Shown here in pieces: positions 1 to 12,154 of a DNA stretch of 64,000 nt; within the stretch, counting starts at the first letter, position 1; each line of letters begins with the position of its first letter. This DNA is from Luscinia megarhynchos. Its lineage: Eukaryota > Chordata > Aves > Passeriformes > Turdidae. Under the pieces are notes generated by a model, which was not told the DNA's origin, ran no database searches, and saw nothing but the letters and a program-made list of their open reading frames with translations. Where the stretch lies: contig JAPFBE010000002.1 of the NCBI GenBank assembly GCA_034336665.1, positions 76,387,405 to 76,451,404 of the forward strand, given 5' to 3'. The translations under genes and the position numbers were made by a program.

Positions 1-57
1 TTCATTTTAAGGGAGAAAGTAATTTTCCTTTGAATTTTTTAACAAAAAACATTTCAG

Positions 58-210
58 CAAGAGCTGATGCTGAAGGATATTACAGAGGAGAATCTTCTGA
101 TGCTGCTCTCTGAGGTTCATTTGTTACAGAAAATCAACCCAGAGAGTCCTGCTCTCCACAATGTGAACCTTAAACATTTAATCCATTGTAATAACATAAA
201 AAGAAATTAG
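58..210 (+). CDS. Possible terminal coding exon of an unrecognised gene (partial)
   Basis: Seen: an AG that could be a splice acceptor ends at base 57. It is preceded by a T-rich stretch and a branch-point-like ttaac. From base 58 a frame stays open for 50 codons to a TAG at 208-210. The translation starts QELMLKDITEENLLMLLSEV and looks like an amphipathic, leucine-rich helix followed by a short polar tail ending in KRN. A poly(A) signal AATAAA follows at 432-437, so a 3' UTR of about 230 bases would fit. I do not recognise the protein. Inference: a last exon of a gene lying to the left. Against: 50 open codons is not rare by chance in such DNA, the acceptor has a purine run just before the AG, and nothing else in the window supports a gene. 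It may equally be non-coding. Confidence 0.22.
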   Translation, partial: QELMLKDITEENLLMLLSEVHLLQKINPESPALHNVNLKHLIHCNNIKRN

Positions 211-3200
211 GACCATAGGCACTAGCTCTCTACATTCTTGATGAGCTTCTGCTATTACACACTTGCTTCATAAATTATCTGTTGGCTCTAAGCCACATTC
301 AGCCTCCACTTGATGCTCTGATCTCTAAATTGCCAGAGGATCTGAAATACAGGAGGATTCAGCAAGCTGTATTCTGTTATCATCCCAGCAGCTGAAGTCT
401 GGCATGACATTAGATTGGTAGATTGCCACCTAATAAATTAATATAATAGATAATAGGATTTAATTGCTTGAGTCTCTCCTTTCTGTAGCATCAGCTAACC
501 TGATGAGTAGCTTACATTTTTGCTGACACAGTCAGCAGTTCTGTTGGCCTTTACAGTAGTAATATCACTTTTTGGCCAAGTCTGGAGAAAGTCTTTAAGG
601 ATGCACCTAACTTTTGTATTACTGGCTCAGCTACCCATATAGATCATTCTCTACACATCTATTCCTTACATGGGAAAATTGCTCCTAATTAATCATCGAT
701 AGGAGAAGAGAGAGAAACTATTTTTGGATGAGCATAATTTGGGAGACCAATAGCACTCTGGCTCTTCCAAATCCCTGGAAAAAAAAATGTGCTTGGATCC
801 AAAGGAATCTCTTTTTACAAAATTTATAACAGATTCTGCTGAAACTCCCTATTTTGATACTACTGTGTAGACACTTCTTATTTCACACTCTAAAAGGAAT
901 TACTTATATTTTTGAGATTGGGCTTTGTAATTTAGGGAGCATGCTATTTTCACCTTCTTCCCCACCCTATGCTCTCGTGTCACACAAACATTGACACATC
1001 TATATTTTGATTAGTCTCCCCAGTAACATTAGAAAGGAGTTGCATATACTGCATGTAATCCTTCCTCTCTGCTGTTTGTGGGCAATAGCTCTGCAGTTGA
1101 GGCACAACAGGCAGTGTAACTGATCGTGAAAATGTACCAGAAAAAATTTGGGAGTCAAATAGTGTAATAAAAAGGGATACAGGTGAGTAGAGGAAGATCT
1201 CTGAAAAACAGAAAGGGAGTCAGGTTTGTGGTGATGCACCTTCCCCATGTCTGTCTATCAAGGGCAAAAGTAATTTAGTCCAGCTTAATAGGACAAGGAT
1301 TTTTGGTAGCAGTCCTATGGTTACCATATTGGTTAAATCTACTAGATGTTTCTGTCATGAAGGATTTATGTTTCTTAGATCTCAGGGTTTTGTTGTTTGT
1401 TTTTTTTTTAATGTGGGTTTGTAGCAGAATCACAAAGGAAAAGTGATAAAAATGAAATATGTAATCTGATCTAATGTCTAAAGTAGATAATGTGTTTTTC
1501 CAAAATAAGGAGAAAACCCTGGGCACTAATTTTGAATTTCTGAGACAGAAAGATTACTACAGCTTTTGATGACTGGAAAAATCACCAGAGTCCAGAATCT
1601 TCTTGAAGAAATATTCCTTCTATAAGTTCTGTTTGCCTACCCAGTCAGTAAAAGTCAGGAACCTAGATAAGGAAAAACCTTTACACATATTTTTTAAAAG
1701 GAGCTTCTGGTTTTGGTTATGTTGACAAGCAATTACAAGATAACCTCTCACTTCTGCTGCTTACTTGGGAATGTTCACATTTGACATTGTGCTCTCAGCC
1801 AGAGAAATTTGGCTGTCAAGTATGGTACATGGACACCTGGACCAGGAATTTTCTGGTCCTAGTGCAGAAAGAATTTTTTTAGAAAACAGCATTTTTGTCC
1901 CTCCTTGCCACGTTTTAGACCCAACTCAGTAGTTACTCCAGCTACACTCCTTTTCTGCCCTGCTCTTCATACATGGTACACACAGATCTCAGTTTGTGGT
2001 GGATTTGCTAGCTATTCATCTGGTAGATGCACCACACACTCTCTTTCCATGGGCAACTGGGATTCATCTCAGATTAGTGAGGTTTTTTCAGAGTAAAATC
2101 TGAAATGAAGCCAATTTCTAGTTAGGTCTTAAGCTAATACCTTCAAGATGGGTGTGAATTATGTTCTGCTAATCTGGAAAATCTTTCATTTTAGCCCCAT
2201 GTTACAGGCAGCAAACCTTTGTTTCAGCAACGTCACATGGAATGAATACAATCTCCTGATTTGGTCCAGATAAGAGATATAAATGATTAGAAGGCATTTT
2301 TGCTTTCTTATTCACAGTTTTTGTACTTACAGGTTTTGGGGATTAGTTTGGTTTTTTTTTCCTTTGTAAAACTTCTTTTCATGAATTTTTATGTCTTTAC
2401 TGCTACTGTTCAAAACATTGCAAGCAGTTGTAGAAACATCTATTAAAATTATTTTACATCATTTACATGAGAAGTTAAACTTTCACAAGTACTGTATCAC
2501 TAGTGTGTTACCTGAGGTAGTTCTGACCTTAATACAGAGCTCAAATACTGGGAACTGGGCCCTGAGCCCTGAATAACTATTTTTTTATATACCAATATTT
2601 ATCATATTTATTTCTGTTGTCTGGCTATCATTCTCATAACTGGGTAAAGAATTATACCAATAGCTTTAAGTAGTTACTATCGACATGCAGCCTTCAAGGC
2701 AGGATTTGTTAAAACTGCTTAAGATAATGAGAAAATAATTTCCACCTCTCTGTGCTTCAGTTATCTCATTTGAAAACAGTGGATATAATAACACATCTTT
2801 TGAAATTCACTGCAGCATTATGCAGGATTTGGTCAACAGATTTTGTAATTTTGGAAGAATGAAAATGGAAAGATATAAACAAAACACTTCAGACATTATT
2901 ATTCATTTATATCTATGTATTTAACTTGCATTACACCTTTATTAGCTAGACATTTGTGTGCTCTTCCACGAGCTGTAAAAATACTGGGACTAATAGTCTA
3001 CAGGGAACAGATAAGTACTGCAAAACTTAAAAATATTACAAAATTATGCAGGAAATCTGTAGAAAACTCATGCATGTTTATATATATATATATTTATATA
3101 TATGAACATATGTTTGAATTATTAGTGAAGCAGCATTCTTGCTGCTCTTCTTGACACTTCAGGAAAAAACAAATCAAGAAATTAATTCATTTTCTACTCT

Positions 3201-4424
3201 AGGATGTGTAGCAATGCTTTAATGAAAAACTCTCAAAGAGGGGTTGATGGTCTCCATCTCTAGCTATGTTCTAGTAAAGATATTTGTAAATTGTATCCAG
3301 ATCTTCAGATGTTTTCATACTGGATTTATACATTCAGGCAATCTATTTCCATTACAACGTATCAAAATTTCTCCATGGCTATAATCTTTACATAAACAGG
3401 TTTCCAGGGTTTGAGTTACATGAAAAATCAGATTCAGAATTTCTTTCCCTAATCAAAGATTGGATGCTGTAATTTCAATCGAAGTTAGAATTTATTTTTT
3501 TTAAAGTAACCTAGTTTATTTCATTCAATTTTTTAATAGAAATGTGACGTTTTCACTGTACATAAAAGCAAAACCAGTATTGAAATGATTACAGCTGGGA
3601 TTCTAAAATGCTTTGGCATGGAAAGTAAAGTGGCGTAGTTGTTTTCTCCTACATTTAAAATTGCTCAAATTATTTAGGTCAAAAATATTTCCAGATATCA
3701 AGGAGTTCTTTCATTTCTCAGCTGTCTGCCTGAGCCTTCTTTCACTAGGCTGTTTTTAAGCTAGCAAATATGAGAGCCTCAAAGATAAGTGAAAAACCCC
3801 CAAACACAAAATCATAAAGAGTATTTTAATGATATGGGAAAATATATTTGATGTCATTATGAGCGAAATGTGATGTTCTTCCTTAACTGTAGTTTTTCCA
3901 AATTACAAAAGAATAACAATGAGAACTAAGACATATAAAAGAGCACATGGACTTACATTTCCAGCTGTTGCAAAGTTTCAGACATTGATATATGTGGCTT
4001 ATGTTATATAATTGAGAAAAACAGAAGCTATGTGTTGGAAAAAAAATCCTACTCACAACTGAACCTTCTCATATCTCAGGAAGATAAATTTGAATTTGAA
4101 TTCTTTTAAGTGTAATGTATGCTGTAGAGTATGTCTGTTGAAGATGTAAGTGTTGTGTTTAAGGTAAAGCACAAGAAATTTGCAAATGGGAAACAGTTGT
4201 AGCTGCAGAATATGAATTTACTCACTTGAAAGTTCAGTACTTTGGTTTCATGGGTAGTAGTTTAAAATGGGAACATGTTCACAGACTAGACAAATCATAA
4301 AGAGAAGATAAATCCCATATTAACTTTCTTTTCTAATAGAGTAGGACAGTTGAAGGTCTTTTCTCAGGGAAATATCACTGTAAAACTTAAATAGACTTTG
4401 CCTCTACTCCAGACTCCTGATCAG
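211..4424. other. AT-rich non-coding DNA, no gene seen
   Basis: Only short random-looking frames (below about 85 codons) occur. The stretch holds AATAAA at 432-437, a T-run near 1401-1410, and a TA dinucleotide run at 3079-3103. I see no recognisable transposon ends, RNA gene or splice-bounded frame with protein-like content. Confidence 0.6.
3079..3103. repeat. (TA)n simple repeat
   Basis: Alternating TA for about 25 bases with one interruption (ttta) near the middle. Short AT microsatellites like this are common in vertebrate intergenic DNA, and length polymorphism is expected. Confidence 0.85.
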
Positions 4425-4749
4425 AGCTAGGGCAGCTCTCAGGTCAGACTCCTTTGTTCAGGGCTTTACTTGGTTGGGGCTTGAAAACCTCCAAGGAGCC
4501 CACTTCTCTGGATAACCTCTTCCACTGCCTGGCTCTCCCCGTGGGGAAAAGGGATGCCTTATATCTGAACTGAATCCCCTGTGCTTTGGTTTCTTCTCTT
4601 GTTACTTAAACTCCTGCAAAGAGGCTCAATGACCTTCCTATAAGTGTTGGAGGACAGTGGTGAGGCTCCCTGAAGCCATCCCTTCCTCCAGGCAGAACAA
4701 GTCCTAATTTCTCAGCCTCTCCTAGGAGGGTAAGTTCCAACCCCAAGGA
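4425..4749 (-). mobile_element. CR1 LINE fragment, 3' region, decayed
   Basis: Read on the plus strand, the text is the reverse complement of the region just upstream of the CR1 3' end. It contains, in the usual order, the family phrases ttggggcttgaaaacctcc, a degraded 'ctctctggataacctgttccactgcctg' block, a 'ggggaaaa' block, and 'cctccaggcagaacaag' followed by 'ctcagcctctcctaggaggg'. CR1 is the dominant avian non-LTR retrotransposon and its copies are usually 5'-truncated. Here the element's 5' side (high coordinate) stops at about 4745, exactly where an LTR begins, so the copy is truncated or interrupted there. The typical octamer tail of the CR1 3' end is not clear at 4425. No frame is intact. 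Recognition is from memory of the family, not from an alignment. Confidence 0.78.
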
Positions 4750-5510
4750 TTGACCTTGGTTGGATGCCAGATGCCCACCCCTGCTTCTCTGTCACTCCCT
4801 TTCCTCAACAGGAGGAAATATGATTTAAAAACTTGCAGATTGAGATATAGACATGAAGATCATTTGCCAATTACCATCACAGACAAAACAAATTTCCCTC
4901 GAAAATAAAATAATCACTAATGAATTAGATTTGGACCATGAGAAACAAAGACAAAATTGAAACTCACTTTTCCCTCATGCCCCTTTTCACCCAGACAACT
5001 TCACTGCTCTCCCCGCTTCTCTACCTTATCCTGAACAACACAGGGATGGTGGGACTTGGGGAATATGTTCATAACTGTACCTCCTTACATTTGCTCCCCG
5101 CTCCAGCATGGGTTAACTCCATGGGCTGCAGTTCTTCAGGATGATCCTGCTCCAATTTGGGCTTCCATATGAGCTGCAGGGAAATAACTGCTCCACCTTG
5201 GTCTCCATGGGCTGTGTGGGCTGTCCCAGTACCTGTGTACCTCTTTCACCTTCTTTGAACCTTCTGCCCACAGCACTATTTGTCACTTCCTTTCCCCACT
5301 CTGCCTGCTCAGTTTTCAGTCTTCCTGACTTTCCCAGGGCTGCCAGCAGTTTGGCTGATGGATGCATGGGCTCTGTCTGGAGTCAGCTGGAACCAGCTGT
5401 GTCCAGCAGGAGGTGGTGGCCACTGGCACCTCCTCACCAGGCTCACCCTGCCGTGCCCTCGTTGCCAGCACCTAGACAAGAGTGGACACAGGCACCATGT
5501 ACACCAGCCT
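4750..5510 (-). mobile_element. Decayed LTR of an avian ERVL-type endogenous retrovirus
   Basis: The plus strand begins attgaccttggttggatgcc and continues with ccagatgcccaccc, which are the reverse complement of the 3' end of a common bird LTR ending in '...ggcatccagccaaggtcaa'. Further in, aattaccatcacagacaaaac matches that LTR's '...gtctgttttgcccgtgacggtaatt' block. Next come its characteristic purine/pyrimidine blocks with repeated 'ctccatgggctgcag' and 'ctccagcatgggt' units (5100-5215). A 'gggctctgtctggagtcagctgg' block lies at about 5368. The outer TG terminus and the opposite end (around 5510) are missing or unreadable. Internal viral genes are absent, so this is a solo or truncated LTR. 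Frames of 125 codons in this GC-richer block (5141-5518) are by-products of its composition, not genes. Family name not assigned. Confidence 0.7.
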
Positions 5511-6270
5511 TCCCCTAAATTTGTAGATACCTCGTTCCTCCCTACTTTCCTGCAATATCTTATTTTGCTCTTCTCCGATTTTTACATATTTTTATTTCTG
5601 TGTGCTAAACTGAGTGAATATGCTGAAAATGAGGCACAGGAACATTTTGGGTAGTAAGTGGGACTTTAGCCATCCTCTCAGGCCCACGTGCTTGCATCAG
5701 GGGATATGGTGGCCAACAGGCTGTGGAGCCCTCAGCTGGGCTGACAGCTGAGCAAGTACTGAGGAATACTTGAAACACAGGGAACTATTTTGTCCCCACT
5801 GATGAGCACAAAATAACTAGAATCTCAACTATCATGTATGATGTAGTAGATATGTGACAGCCTGTTCAATTAGTCTTGTGTCAGATCTAGAAGTCATACT
5901 TCATATTTTGAACCCAAATTTGATCAAATGTTGATATTAATAAAACAACCTACACTATGCCAACAAATCATTCACTTGAATGTGAAAGATGCAGGAGGAA
6001 AATATCTTAAGCCTTGATTAAACACTCTGTTCATGTTTGCAAGTGTTAACCAGAACAATTCTTGCAAACGATTCTTCTAATAACAAAAGCTATCCTATAG
6101 CACTTCAACAATATTTATTTACCCAGTAAAAAAACATTACTTGGACTTCAGTGGAAGTCTTTCAAGAGTGATTATTAAGGAATGTGAAAATTCATACTAT
6201 CATGGAAATATATGTACAGTGCCTTTACTGAGTCTTAATGACACAGCAGGGAAAGTGTCAAAAATCCTGA
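5511..6270. other. Non-coding spacer between two LTRs
   Basis: Contains a GC-richer patch at 5640-5780 including an E-box CACGTG at 5695-5700, then AT-rich DNA. The LTR may continue a little past 5511, but I cannot recognise it. No gene seen. Confidence 0.5.
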
Positions 6271-6275
6271 GTGTA
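6271..6275 (+). repeat. Target site duplication, left copy (gtgta)
   Basis: The five bases gtgta directly precede the TG start of the LTR and recur exactly after its CA end at 7475-7479. A 5-bp duplication fits ERVL (class III) integration. Confidence 0.8.
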
Positions 6276-7474
6276 TGTGTTGGTTTCACGTGGAAAGGGG
6301 AAGGGATGGATCCACCTCAGGGAGGGCTCCATGAGGCTGGGGAGTGGGAGGGACTCTCCCTTCTCTGGCACCAATCAGAGAGCTGATTTGGTGATGGACA
6401 GCTCGAGAAACCAATTAGAGGTTGTTTCGCTTTCACAAATCACAGTGGATCGCGTTAACTGCTCTCTTTCGGTTTCCGGTCTCTGGAGGTGTGGGGGTCC
6501 CTGGTTGGGGGCTCCGGCCCGCTCCGGGCTCGGTCTGGGATCCGGCCCGGCACCCCGGCTCTGCGGGGAGCCCCTGGCTTGGGGGGCCCCGAGCTCTGCA
6601 TGGCCCCAGCACCGGCCACATGGCCCCAGCCCTATCAGCTGGGCTCGGCTCGCCTTTCCACGAGGCAGAGAAGGACTCCAGCTGTTTCTTTGCAATCTGG
6701 ATACAATTGTAACTTCTTTATGCCTGGATGGGATCCTGGATGTCCTAAGTTCCCCTGAATGAGAAGAAATAAAGCATGGAGACTACAGAAGTCAGCGGAA
6801 TGAAGATAAAGTTCCTATTGGGAAGAGATTGAAAAGATGCAAGTAGCTGAAAACCTTTTTTGTGGGCTGTGGGGATTGTGACTTCACTAAAGTTCCTTTA
6901 AACTGTGGAAAATATATGGGGGGTTAAAATATTTGAGAAAAGGATCCTTTGCCCTGAGGGAATGGGTGTCTCTATTCTGGAACTGGAATATAAACAGAGG
7001 CATTTAATAGAGAAGCCAATGAAGAGAATTCTGTTTTTTAGTAGCCTGCCTTTAGATGTGGTACCCCATGTGTGCATTGTAACCCATAACACGGCTCTGG
7101 AAGGACTGTGTAAATGGGAGGAAAATTCATAGTTCTGTGGTTTTCGGACGGACACAGACTGTGAAGGTGAAGACACCCCCTAAGCCATAACCAGAAAAGG
7201 GACTTTTCTCTCTGAAGTAAACTGAACTGATTATTTGAGTGTATAACTGACTCAAGTGTTCTCTCTGTATGTTGTTGGTAAGAAATGTGGAATGAAGGGA
7301 AGGAGGGAACAATCTAGGAATTTTATCCTGAGTTCTAATTCTTCTTTTTTATTATTAATAAATTTCTTCTTGTACCTTTTTAAGTTTTGAGCCTGCCTTG
7401 TCTCTACTCCTGGGTCCTGTCTCTAAAAGAAATTAAATATATTAAGGTTGGCAAACCCAAGTCACACCGTGACA
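6276..7474 (+). mobile_element. Solo LTR of an ERVL-like endogenous retrovirus, complete
   Basis: The 1199-bp unit starts tgtgttggtttcacgtgg and ends caccgtgaca, i.e. TG...CA with TGT/ACA terminal inverted repeats. It is flanked on both sides by gtgta. The U3-like part has a GC- and CpG-rich block (6440-6660) and a TATAAA at 6989-6994. Poly(A) signals AATAAA lie at 6768-6773 and 7357-7362; the second is followed by a T/C-rich stretch and about 110 bases to the end, as expected for R-U5, which fixes the plus orientation. No gag-pol-env sequence or second LTR lies nearby, so the provirus was reduced to one LTR by recombination between its two LTRs. The intact ends and duplication suggest a younger insertion than the LTR at 4750. 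At about 1.2 kb it is long for an LTR. Frames of up to 163 codons inside the CpG-rich block are not recognisable genes. Confidence 0.85.
7357..7362 (+). promoter_or_regulatory. LTR polyadenylation signal AATAAA
   Basis: AATAAA sits about 110 bases before the LTR end and is followed by a T/C-rich run (tttcttcttgtacctttt), the usual arrangement at an R/U5 boundary. It could end transcripts entering from the left. Confidence 0.6.
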
Positions 7475-7479
7475 GTGTA
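7475..7479 (+). repeat. Target site duplication, right copy (gtgta)
   Basis: Exact match of the five bases at 6271-6275, directly after the CA end of the LTR. Confidence 0.8.
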
Positions 7480-10400
7480 TTAATAAACTACTTTTTAAAA
7501 GACCATTTTCTCACAGGGACCAAAAAGATCATTCTGAGCTGTTTTACTGAGGTAGAGCTATTTCAAAACCACAAGACAAAAATCTATCACCTTCTTTTAT
7601 TTTGTAAAACTGGCAAAAATGTAACATTTCAGCTATAAGCTTATTTTTTTCACCACGTCATTCTACTTCACAGTGCTGACAATCAAGATGTTTATAGTGC
7701 TATTAATATCAAACCTGCATATGTGGAGAGCCTTGGGAGTTGTTTTGATCCAAATTCTGCAGAAATAAGTGTGCTGAGAACTGAAAATGAAACTGGAAAT
7801 AGAATGTAACCTTTACCCTTAAATAAAATGTAACTCTTATAACACTGTATTAAAGCAGGCATTGCATCCTACAACAACAGGAACATTTGGTTTAAGAATA
7901 AATTCCTTTTAAAAAGTAGTTTAAAGATCAGTCATGTTATTCAGCTTGATAATGTTCATTTACTAACAAGGAAATAATAATTCTTTTTACCTCAGAAATT
8001 ACCAGGTGAAAATATATGTCTTATGTTATAGTGGCTAGTAGAAATAAAAACATTTATTTCTCGCTTCAAGGAGTCAAATCATCCCACTCCTTTCTGAATA
8101 CAAAAATCACAGCTAGATACAATTAAAACAGCTGAAGGTGGGTGATTAACTGTAGGCAACTACCAACCTTTTGGCTATGTTAATGAGGACAGCAGGAAGG
8201 ATAAACATGTCCTTATCATATAATTAATTATTGTTACTATTGTTGTTGCTACTTATAATTTGAACCTCTGTGCTGAACTGTACACTCTTAGACATGGGGA
8301 AACAAAGACAAAATTCCTTTCCTTTGGGAGTTAATGATCCAAAAATAACCCACTCACAGAAAATGTTTCTGCCAGGTGAGAGCATTGGTAGGTAGTGGCA
8401 GAGAATTACTCTCTGCCTATTCTAGACTGGATCAATAGATAACAAAGACATTTCACTCTGCCAGACTGATGAGCATTAAAATCACATGTGAATACTGCTA
8501 ATGTTGAAAGCAGAAAATTAAATTGGTTTAAAAAATCTGTAATGGTCTTTTCTGAAATGGTATTCTGAAAGACTTTTGAAAAAATAATCAGAAATTTAAA
8601 GAACATTGTTATGACTTTTCTTTCTATCAAGAATATAAAAAAATAATCTCATGTCTTCTGCTTTGGACTTTGCATGTTACGCTATTAAAGGATGCAAGAT
8701 TTTTACTGTCCTTTGGCATCCTCTTTGTTTTTCTGTTTATTTATTCACTCAAATTTCACAGCTTCACGAACAACTTTTCTGTGAAGTTCTTTTGCAGAGG
8801 TTTATTCCGAATAGGCAGAGGTATAGCCATAGGAAAAATCAAGCAAAGCAGAGAGAAGGGAAATGTTTTCTTAAGAAAACTTGAGATTTCACAAAAAAAA
8901 CTTTTTTTTAATTTAACTTGTTGTGAGTTTTTATTTCTATCTTTATCTTTCTCGTTCTACCTAAAATAAAACCTCAGCTAGAAGTAAAAAATGAAAGAAC
9001 AAATAACACTTGTTATAGGTCAGAGAGGACTTTAGAAGTGTGTACATTTAAATATTGATATTACATGATGTAAGATGTCTTGAATTATTTTCAATTATTA
9101 TTGAACAACTACTTGCCAATCACACAGAAATTTTGGTGTCATCTCTCTCTTCATAGTAATAAAGAAGGAAAAGACCTCCAATCATAATATAACCTTCATT
9201 TTTCTTAACAAATAAGCATATACTATGAGAATTATTCACTTTGCTTTTATCCCTTATCAAACAAAATTATATAATTACACTGTGCAACAAAGTCATAAAA
9301 ACTCTGCCAGTTTCATGCAGTATCCATCTCTTGCCAGTGCATGACAAAAAGGATATTTATTATAGAAATCTATGTAATCAAATAGGGCGTATTATAATGG
9401 TGCTGAGGGAATTACTAGATTTTTAGAGCCCGTTTTTCCTTCTTTGTCCTTCATACTGCTGTCAGAATAAATCAACAAGATTTTAATATTCAAAAACAAG
9501 GGTAAGAATAAAAAAACTAGCATCTTTTGTCAGTTCAATTTTTCGTTCATTTACTATAAAGAATGAAACAGGCTTTGAACAAGTGCTTTTTTTCTTTTGA
9601 GTGAGTTTTCTATGGAATGAAGTTTCTTAATGATGCATTATAGCACACCAATGCCTTGGAAACAAGGAAGTATTGGTTTATAATCTACAGAGCATGGCTT
9701 ATTTAGTTGTGCAGCAAAAGACTGCATTCCTAGTGATTCTTTTACTTATGATTGTCCCCTAGGTATAGGTGTTTCAAGGTCTTTGAGATTAAGTTTGTGA
9801 TCACACAGTGAATTAGGCAGTCATGTAAACGGGGTTTGTGTTGATTTTGTGAGAAGCTATGAAATAAAATGCAGCATCCACTAGCATTAGTGCAGTAGTA
9901 TGCATTTGAGTGCTGCAAGACCCAAAATTACATAATGGGGAGATTTTCAGAAGAACATGGAATTTTATACAAAGGTGTATGAGCAGATGTGAAGGGAGTC
10001 AAAGAAGCACTAAAATGACCCACAAACACAAGTAAAGAATAACATATCATTATTATCTGCCTTTCTGCTTATGTTGATTAAATCAGTTCACACAGTTCTT
10101 CGTTTTGCTTATAAAAGCCTTTATCCTGAGCTTACAGCACCCTTTACAAAAACTGATAAATACAGTCAAATCAGACTGGAATGCAATAATGTCTTTACAC
10201 AACCAAACCAAAGAAAGTAATCAGCTATAAAGAAACCAAATCCAAGAACTATCTCTCTCCTCCACAGATACAAGCCCCAAGCATATTTTTATCATTCACA
10301 ATGTGTGAGTGCTTCAGCATGTCCTGCAGACCGGGAAATATTAGGAAGCAATTTGCTCATATTGGAAGTGCATGCAAATCATTCTGCTCGAGTAAAATGA

Positions 10401-12154
10401 CTTTGTAGAGGTGGGGTGGCAGAGGATTTGCCTTCATCTAGGAAAAGAAACGAGCTGTGGAGCCTTAATTGTGGGCTGCTTTGCCTCAGACTGCTCGAGT
10501 TTGCTGTTGAGGAGCGGTGGCACTGCAGCCCACACTGCCTCTCCTGCAATCTGTTCATGCAAGGACCGTCCATCTGCTGGGTTTAAACAGACCCCCAGTT
10601 GCTTATGTGTTTGTTCACAGATGTAGGTAGGAGGTTTGACTGCGGGTTTCTAAAACTCAGATCCAAGATTATGAGACACATTTGCAAACATGCTTGCATA
10701 CAGCAGTCTTATCTCTTTGCTGGGAAATGCTCTATTGTTTGACTTGCAAATCAGTTCCATTTGAATTGAAACATGGTAGTGATACTTGTGCACATAAAAT
10801 TAAATTTGCACAATATCACTTCTATTTACAGTCAAGAACTGTAAAATATAAAATGACAGGAAACATTAAGGACAGCATCCATGAAATTATTATACATGAA
10901 ATAGAAATTATTTGACGAGAGAAAGATTTGCAAGGGTAGTGTATTTCCAAGAGATTTGGTTCTCAGACTATGGAAAATGTAGCACTTGAAAATAACATTA
11001 TAATTTCAATTGATTCCCAAAGGTCCTCTGCAAATAAATCAATTGCTATATTTTTAACAATTGGCCTCTTTATAGGAAAATTACAGATACTGCAAAAATT
11101 TGATTGTAACTGAAAGAGCTTTCTAAATCTTTCAGTATTTCCTCTGGAATGTCTCTTTCTCCTGTAAGCAATTTCTTGGTATGGGAAGCTAAGTGTGGAA
11201 TACGACAGAAAGGGTACAGAACAAAATGCACCAACACATGACTATCCTGATTTGACAAGAAGAATCCTTGTAGGAAGATGTTACTATGATTTTTAATGAA
11301 ATGCTAAGTGTGAGTTTCTTCCTACTCTACAAGCTGCAACAGAGCATTATATTACAATCCATAGATATGGTTTGGGTTCACTTGCAAGAGGAATTTTATG
11401 GGTCAAGGCTAATGCTCTTATTGTCTCTGGGTTATATGGCTCATTATGTGCTACCTTCTATGCACACAATTCGGTTTGGAAAAAAAAAAAACAGGTTGGT
11501 CAGTGAATCACAGGTGACATATGGGCACATGGATGATTTCACCTTCATCCTAAACATATGTTTCTATAAGTGCCAAAAGGAAAAAAAAATCCTCATTTTA
11601 AAATGAAAGAGCAGATTCTCAGTTCTCCATGTAGATTTTCAATGCATCCAGGGTGATTCAGCTGCTGAGCTGAAGTCTAACCTGCCCAACATTCCTAGAA
11701 CACAGTTGTGTTCCCAGATGCTGTTCTCCAGGATGATCAAAACACAACTGAGAAAGAATTCTGTCAACTACCTAGGCAAGCTAGACCACATTTATCAGTC
11801 TATTTTATTGGTTACAGGATGTTAGCTTTTGTTATCAGTTTTATAATATTCCAGGTAGTGTTGATTCTACTTTACATCTTCAGTTTCTTACTGATGTCAT
11901 TTTCTTGATGTGAGTGAAGTTAAACCAGGACTTAGATACCAATCTTGCTAGGTACTGAGTGTACTTGAGAAGTGAGTAATTTCAGATCTTACCAATATAG
12001 TAGGATATGGCCCATAGGCAGATGGAAGGAATAGTAGAGCAAAAGCACTATTTCTTTATAGCTAAATGGTGCTGCCCATTGGTAGATATCCCTGGGAAAA
12101 TCCTGGAAGTTGGCAACTGACATTTAACAGAATTAGAGAGTGGGTTTGTGTTCA
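7480..12154. other. Non-coding DNA with one CpG-bearing patch
   Basis: Mostly AT-rich unique-looking sequence. The exception is about 10372-10620, which has several CpGs, two CTCGAG sites (10387-10392 and 10495-10500), an octamer ATGCAAAT (10373-10380) and a TAATTG homeobox-like core. No splice-bounded protein-like frame, RNA gene or transposon end was recognised. A 12-base A-run lies near 11480. Confidence 0.5.

Noticed and set aside
5141..5654. Overlapping 125- and 124-codon plus-strand frames
   Set aside because: They lie in or run just past the GC-richer LTR-derived block, overlap each other and a minus-strand frame, and show no protein family motif.
6271..6762. 163-codon plus-strand frame and its shadows
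   Set aside because: It starts inside the target duplication and runs through the CpG-rich part of the solo LTR; five frames are open here at once, which reflects base composition.
6276..7474. Provirus with internal viral genes
   Set aside because: Only one LTR is present and no gag, pol or env motifs were found in or near it.
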